Assembly (NCBI RefSeq): GCF_030687295.1
Contig: NZ_CP117425.1
Span: 1,430,001 to 1,494,000, forward strand
DNA: 64,000 bases
Direction of reading: 5' to 3'
DNA from: Pseudomonas beijingensis
GTDB taxonomy: Bacteria; Pseudomonadota; Gammaproteobacteria; Pseudomonadales; Pseudomonadaceae
The translations under genes were made by a program, and so were the position numbers. The notes under the pieces are model-generated. The model saw nothing but the letters and a program-made list of their open reading frames with translations. It ran no database searches and was not told the origin of the DNA. Shown in pieces: positions 62,001 through 64,000 of the stretch. Every line of letters begins with the position of its first letter. Position 1 is the first letter of the stretch.

Positions 62001-63116
62001 CGTCAGGTCCAGTTTGTGGCCGATGTCTGACGCCACGTCGATCCTGTTCATCCAGGCGGTGATTTCTTCCGACGCTGCGGGACCGTCCAGCACGGCATTG
62101 CGCACGGCGGTTTTCTGCCCCGCCCGTAGCTCCGTGACCAGACGCGCGAAGAAGTGCTCGGTGACAGGCTCGGTGTCGACTTCATCCCCTGCGTCGCCGT
62201 CTTGCACCAGGTCGGCCTTGAGCGCCGCCAGCGTGTCATACAGTTGCAACGGCTGGCCCGGACGGTACAGCGCGGCGCTTCCCGAATCGCTGGCGTTGTC
62301 ATATCGCGACAAGGCCACGGCGCCCGACACCGGTACGCTGAGGCTCCACCGCTGGGGTGTAATCTCCAGGCTGAAGACCCCGGGCCGGACCCGTTCCGCC
62401 AACAGTGCACGAGACGCCGCGTCCGGTGCCGACAGTGCATAGTCGGTCAGAGCCTGATGCATCTGCGGGCTCAATGCCATGTCCAGCCAATGTAGATCGG
62501 CCTGGGCCTTGAGTTGCCTGGCCAGTTCATCCGCTAGCCAGTCGCCGACGTTGCGGTCCTGGCTGAAGTCGGCCGGTGTGTGCCAGAACGCATCCAACGC
62601 GTGGGTGAGCAGGCGTTCATAAAGCGCCGGCATGGTGCTGATCAGCCGCTTGATTTCAGTTTTTACGGCGCGCTCGTTCAGGGCGACGGGCGCTGCGGTG
62701 GTGCTGTCCCGGCGGGTGACAATCTCGATGTTGTCCAGGTCACGGAGCACCGCGCCTGGATCGATCCTGCCGGCGACGGCTTGCAGCAAAAGCGTCTCCA
62801 GGAAGAGGATGTCCGTCACCGTCTTACGGGTCGCCGGGCCATCGGCTGTGCGCTGTGCAGGCGGGATCGCCTCTTCTCGCAGTGTGCGCACGGACAGCTC
62901 GTGCACCGTCACATTGCCGGCCAAGGCAGGGAAGGTTCTCCTGAACCAATAATCCAGGTGTTGCCTCATTACATGGGAAGGCCGTGGGATGGTGTTGTTC
63001 AGGCGAATCATGTGTTGTTGCGAAACCTTGAGCTGGCTGACCAGCGGGGCATCCGCCACCACGGCGCTGTCGGCCGACAGTAAGTCATGAGACGTTGTTA
63101 AGGGGGTGTGTTCCAC
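59025..63116 (-). CDS. Large putative toxin, DUF6543/dermonecrotic-toxin-like, with a RelE-like C-terminal domain
   Basis: A 1,363-residue protein without obvious signal peptide. The N-terminal half is helical, charged and GC-rich, with RTFPALAGNVTVHELSVRT and WLADELARQLKAQADL regions as in large Pseudomonas proteins of the DUF6543/dermonecrotic group. A hydrophobic stretch (SAVMLLTGAMSMFPVGRLGGLLG region, about residues 800-850) may insert into membranes. Next comes the SDASGQEYLKLGKDYYKT motif seen in this group, then a more A/T-rich stretch, a Pro/Thr linker (about 1249-1269) and a last domain of about 94 residues. That domain (PETAQAKMLEIMDDIRAGR; WFDMARLAPGGGRGAWRAAFE; WTLQGFYDYH) follows the helix-then-strands order of RelE/HigB toxins; this is my reading, not a database result. 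The start is the GTG at 63116, with AGGAAG before it; the frame is open to 63221. Confidence 0.7.
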   Translation of the reverse strand: MEHTPLTTSHDLLSADSAVVADAPLVSQLKVSQQHMIRLNNTIPRPSHVMRQHLDYWFRRTFPALAGNVTVHELSVRTLREEAIPPAQRTADGPATRKTVTDILFLETLLLQAVAGRIDPGAVLRDLDNIEIVTRRDSTTAAPVALNERAVKTEIKRLISTMPALYERLLTHALDAFWHTPADFSQDRNVGDWLADELARQLKAQADLHWLDMALSPQMHQALTDYALSAPDAASRALLAERVRPGVFSLEITPQRWSLSVPVSGAVALSRYDNASDSGSAALYRPGQPLQLYDTLAALKADLVQDGDAGDEVDTEPVTEHFFARLVTELRAGQKTAVRNAVLDGPAASEEITAWMNRIDVASDIGHKLDLTNAMAERELRLNLKRLNDWLHGNPHVTASDRLAWWAATQALHNTLTDLPPPPDPVTLATPDALRERTRQLLADVIEAKYPPVDPEDVSLSIRKTVVDPHAPTGSSPFGSGVSQGSVRGIVDDRRSLTQWAMSNLTHDERNAPHPTVEGPLSFAQIVEVIERANIGARLPTELQRVTRKGQAQWMVLKGQQMRAQVWAAHISGDLRHDRDNTGLKLVLAALDGPTAATRDKVNGHEVVVRQLQWGDSVLKELLAFGVKRTASRPSLTLYTPGAPDGKTFREVDAPSARALEITLAQTLTATSEMIRWLISHLPLLEQAKQLASLVPTSEDLTREEKIKKVTQSVFAWAKDRAQDDFAKTIASPVVEGDLFKALHETQIAHGIKAVEMLTVTHAERDSASAQEGRRSAVMLLTGAMSMFPVGRLGGLLGRAILPTMTAGAAVSAIDIEGGSLHQWTHDFIAGLGEVLAEAGQDLIMARAGRRRSQARPALSTLPRMPDPNLEPFALKRFDGKGLVPEGRNRYSDASGQEYLKLGKDYYKTQMQGGERIIYAPNNRTHQRTVTWENGQWKVEEPLWLRGGGPVHSLFGWTPETPRQTTLNALIEGVLVKNRYRYADAATTAERIFHSMPDELAERILRESMAEIDAPDIETYRSRISDLSQGYLTFSTQYETAYGNLLDKMKTWSIVTLSSTSIERKVRGVQITVTQKIKIYDTVLTHKNQFFSSDRIQVNTTVITDYITGAVFLAYTPRQGKKKLAIEKIARDTVQMIKAADAQMKAKATSLFPGDEPDAVAARREYTTSVEYYNELIDVLREEKVRRHKPGLLTEIRNHRIPYLIANRGKTQRNMTLVSGEDIKKFTNTLSHYEPFDIEIVTQARTHKVTGTQPATTAPALPEPTPAPDKFRVDIGPLAEAQMSYANFPETAQAKMLEIMDDIRAGRVTTKRINRYYWFDMARLAPGGGRGAWRAAFERQGDTWTLQGFYDYHVNGPATVWGD

Positions 63117-63280
63117 TGCTTTCTTCCTGGAGGAATGTTGGCAGCACAACCTATTCAATAAAAGTTTGGGTGGGTGGTACATAGCTACCGCATGCAGGGA
63201 GGGGCGATAGGGTAAGAGCAATCAATGAGCGGCTAGGACGTGGGGCACTCGGCAATGTCTGTCAGTTAGTCGCAGAACCT

Positions 63281-63368
63281 GTGGGAGCGGGCTTGCTCGC
63301 GAAAGCGGTGTGTCAGACAACCTCAATGTTGACGGTCCCGCCGTCTTCGCGAGCAAGCCCGCTCCCAC
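63281..63368. repeat. REP element, family A, between toxin and hydrolase genes
   Basis: GTGGGAGCGGGCTTGCTCGC and GCGAGCAAGCCCGCTCCCAC enclose about 47 bases. The gap 63117-63407 contains no gene, so no small immunity gene precedes the toxin. Confidence 0.9.
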
Positions 63369-63407
63369 AGGGATTGCGCTTAACCGCCGGCATTAGGCGC
63401 CCTTGGG

Positions 63408-64000
63408 TCATTGAGTGATTGTGAAAAACGCCAGAATCGCCTCGCGGGTTGCCTGCGTTTGTTCCTCCAGCACCCAATGCCCGGTATCTACCAATATCAA
63501 TGAGTGCGGTTGCGTCGCAATGTGCAAGGCCTGTTCGGCCAAGGTCTTTCCTCTCGAGTGGTCCCCGCCGATGGTGAGCAGTGGAGCAGTCAATTTGTTC
63601 TTGGAAAATTCCAGGTTGTCATTTGCATCCTGCTCTACCCAGGCGGAATAGAGCTTGAAGGCCGCCTCCATGCGTCCAGGCCGGGAGTAGTCTTGCACCA
63701 GCGCCTGTCGCACCTCGTGACTGACTTTAGCGTTGCGCGCGAGCACGAAGTCATCGAAGAACATGTCCAGGTAGGTTTTCTCTTGTCCTTGAATCAGGGC
63801 CAGGGCCGCTTTGCCAAAGAAACGAAAGTGCCATTTGCTGGTTATGCCGGCTGCTGCATCTCCGTTATAGGCAACTTCCCATCCGGGAATGCCCGGAATA
63901 AATCCATCCATCAACACCATGCGCCCGGTTTCAGCCGGATAAAGCGCCCCGTAGGCGTAGGCAATGATCAAGCCCATGTCATGGCCAATGATATCGACCT
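63408..64000 (-). CDS. Alpha/beta hydrolase, epoxide hydrolase-like (3' part only)
   Basis: C-terminal 197 residues of an alpha/beta-fold hydrolase; the N-terminus is beyond the right edge. The nucleophile elbow reads GHDMG (just inside the window edge), with Asp in the nucleophile position as in epoxide hydrolases and haloacetate dehalogenases, not Ser. A helical cap (WHFRFFGKAALALIQGQE; YLDMFFDDFVLA) follows, then the acid-loop region (TIGGDHSRGK) and the catalytic His in VDTGHWVLEEQ. Substrate unknown. It lies upstream of the toxin gene on the same strand, but a REP element separates them. Confidence 0.8.
   Translation of the reverse strand, partial: VDIIGHDMGLIIAYAYGALYPAETGRMVLMDGFIPGIPGWEVAYNGDAAAGITSKWHFRFFGKAALALIQGQEKTYLDMFFDDFVLARNAKVSHEVRQALVQDYSRPGRMEAAFKLYSAWVEQDANDNLEFSKNKLTAPLLTIGGDHSRGKTLAEQALHIATQPHSLILVDTGHWVLEEQTQATREAILAFFTITQ

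Overview
This window is chromosomal DNA from a Pseudomonas of the P. fluorescens complex. The evidence is the gene order (rsmE-tatCBA-hisEI-ubiBJE, the medium-chain-length PHA cluster phaC1ZC2DFI, hslVU-ftsN-argS-priA, ponA/pilMNOPQ-aroKB-damX-gltBD-hemE), the high GC content with strong third-position bias, and many REP-type palindromes of the kind seen in fluorescent pseudomonads. Nearly all of it is vertically inherited core genome; the accessory material is at the right-hand end.

Layout. 1-7.05 kb (minus strand): a truncated helical-bimodular chemoreceptor (McpQ-like) with a candidate FliA promoter, rsmE, the twin-arginine translocase tatCBA, the last histidine genes hisE and hisI, and ubiB-ubiJ-ubiE of ubiquinone synthesis. 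7.2-14.6 kb: polyhydroxyalkanoate storage, with a small PHA-system protein and the phasins phaI and phaF on plus, and phaD, phaC2, phaZ and phaC1 on minus. 14.9-22.6 kb (minus): a DUF971 protein, the HslVU protease with a clear sigma-32 promoter, ftsN, argS and priA. 22.8-25.4 kb (plus): rpmE, a secreted thermonuclease-family protein and short-form malic enzyme. 25.4-25.9 kb holds no gene, only nested and duplicated REP elements. 25.9-28.4 kb (minus): penicillin-binding protein 1A, divergent from 28.6-33.4 kb pilMNOPQ (type IV pilus alignment complex and secretin), followed by aroK, aroB, a DamX-like AAA/SPOR protein, gltB, gltD and hemE.

44.7-56.2 kb (plus) is a secretion block. A GbpA/CbpD-like lytic polysaccharide monooxygenase (LPMO) is followed by a small cytochrome b561-like membrane protein whose stop codon overlaps the start of gspC, and then gspCDEFGHIJKLM, a type II secretion operon with almost every junction overlapping. 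No prepilin peptidase is present here, so PilD elsewhere probably processes the pseudopilins. The arrangement suggests a dedicated export line for the LPMO, with the cytochrome as a possible redox component.

56.5-64 kb: an MFS exporter/LysR pair resembling E. coli YnfM/YnfL, a large putative toxin of about 1,360 residues (DUF6543/dermonecrotic-toxin-like) with a Pro-rich linker and a small C-terminal domain that reads like a RelE/HigB fold, and a truncated epoxide-hydrolase-like alpha/beta hydrolase.

The observations I would follow first are the orphan polymorphic-type toxin, the LPMO-cytochrome-T2SS linkage, and an intrinsic terminator downstream of rpmE that doubles as the signal-peptide coding sequence of the thermonuclease. 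No tRNA, rRNA, CRISPR array, integrase or insertion sequence was seen. All family assignments come from reading sequence motifs; no database search was run.
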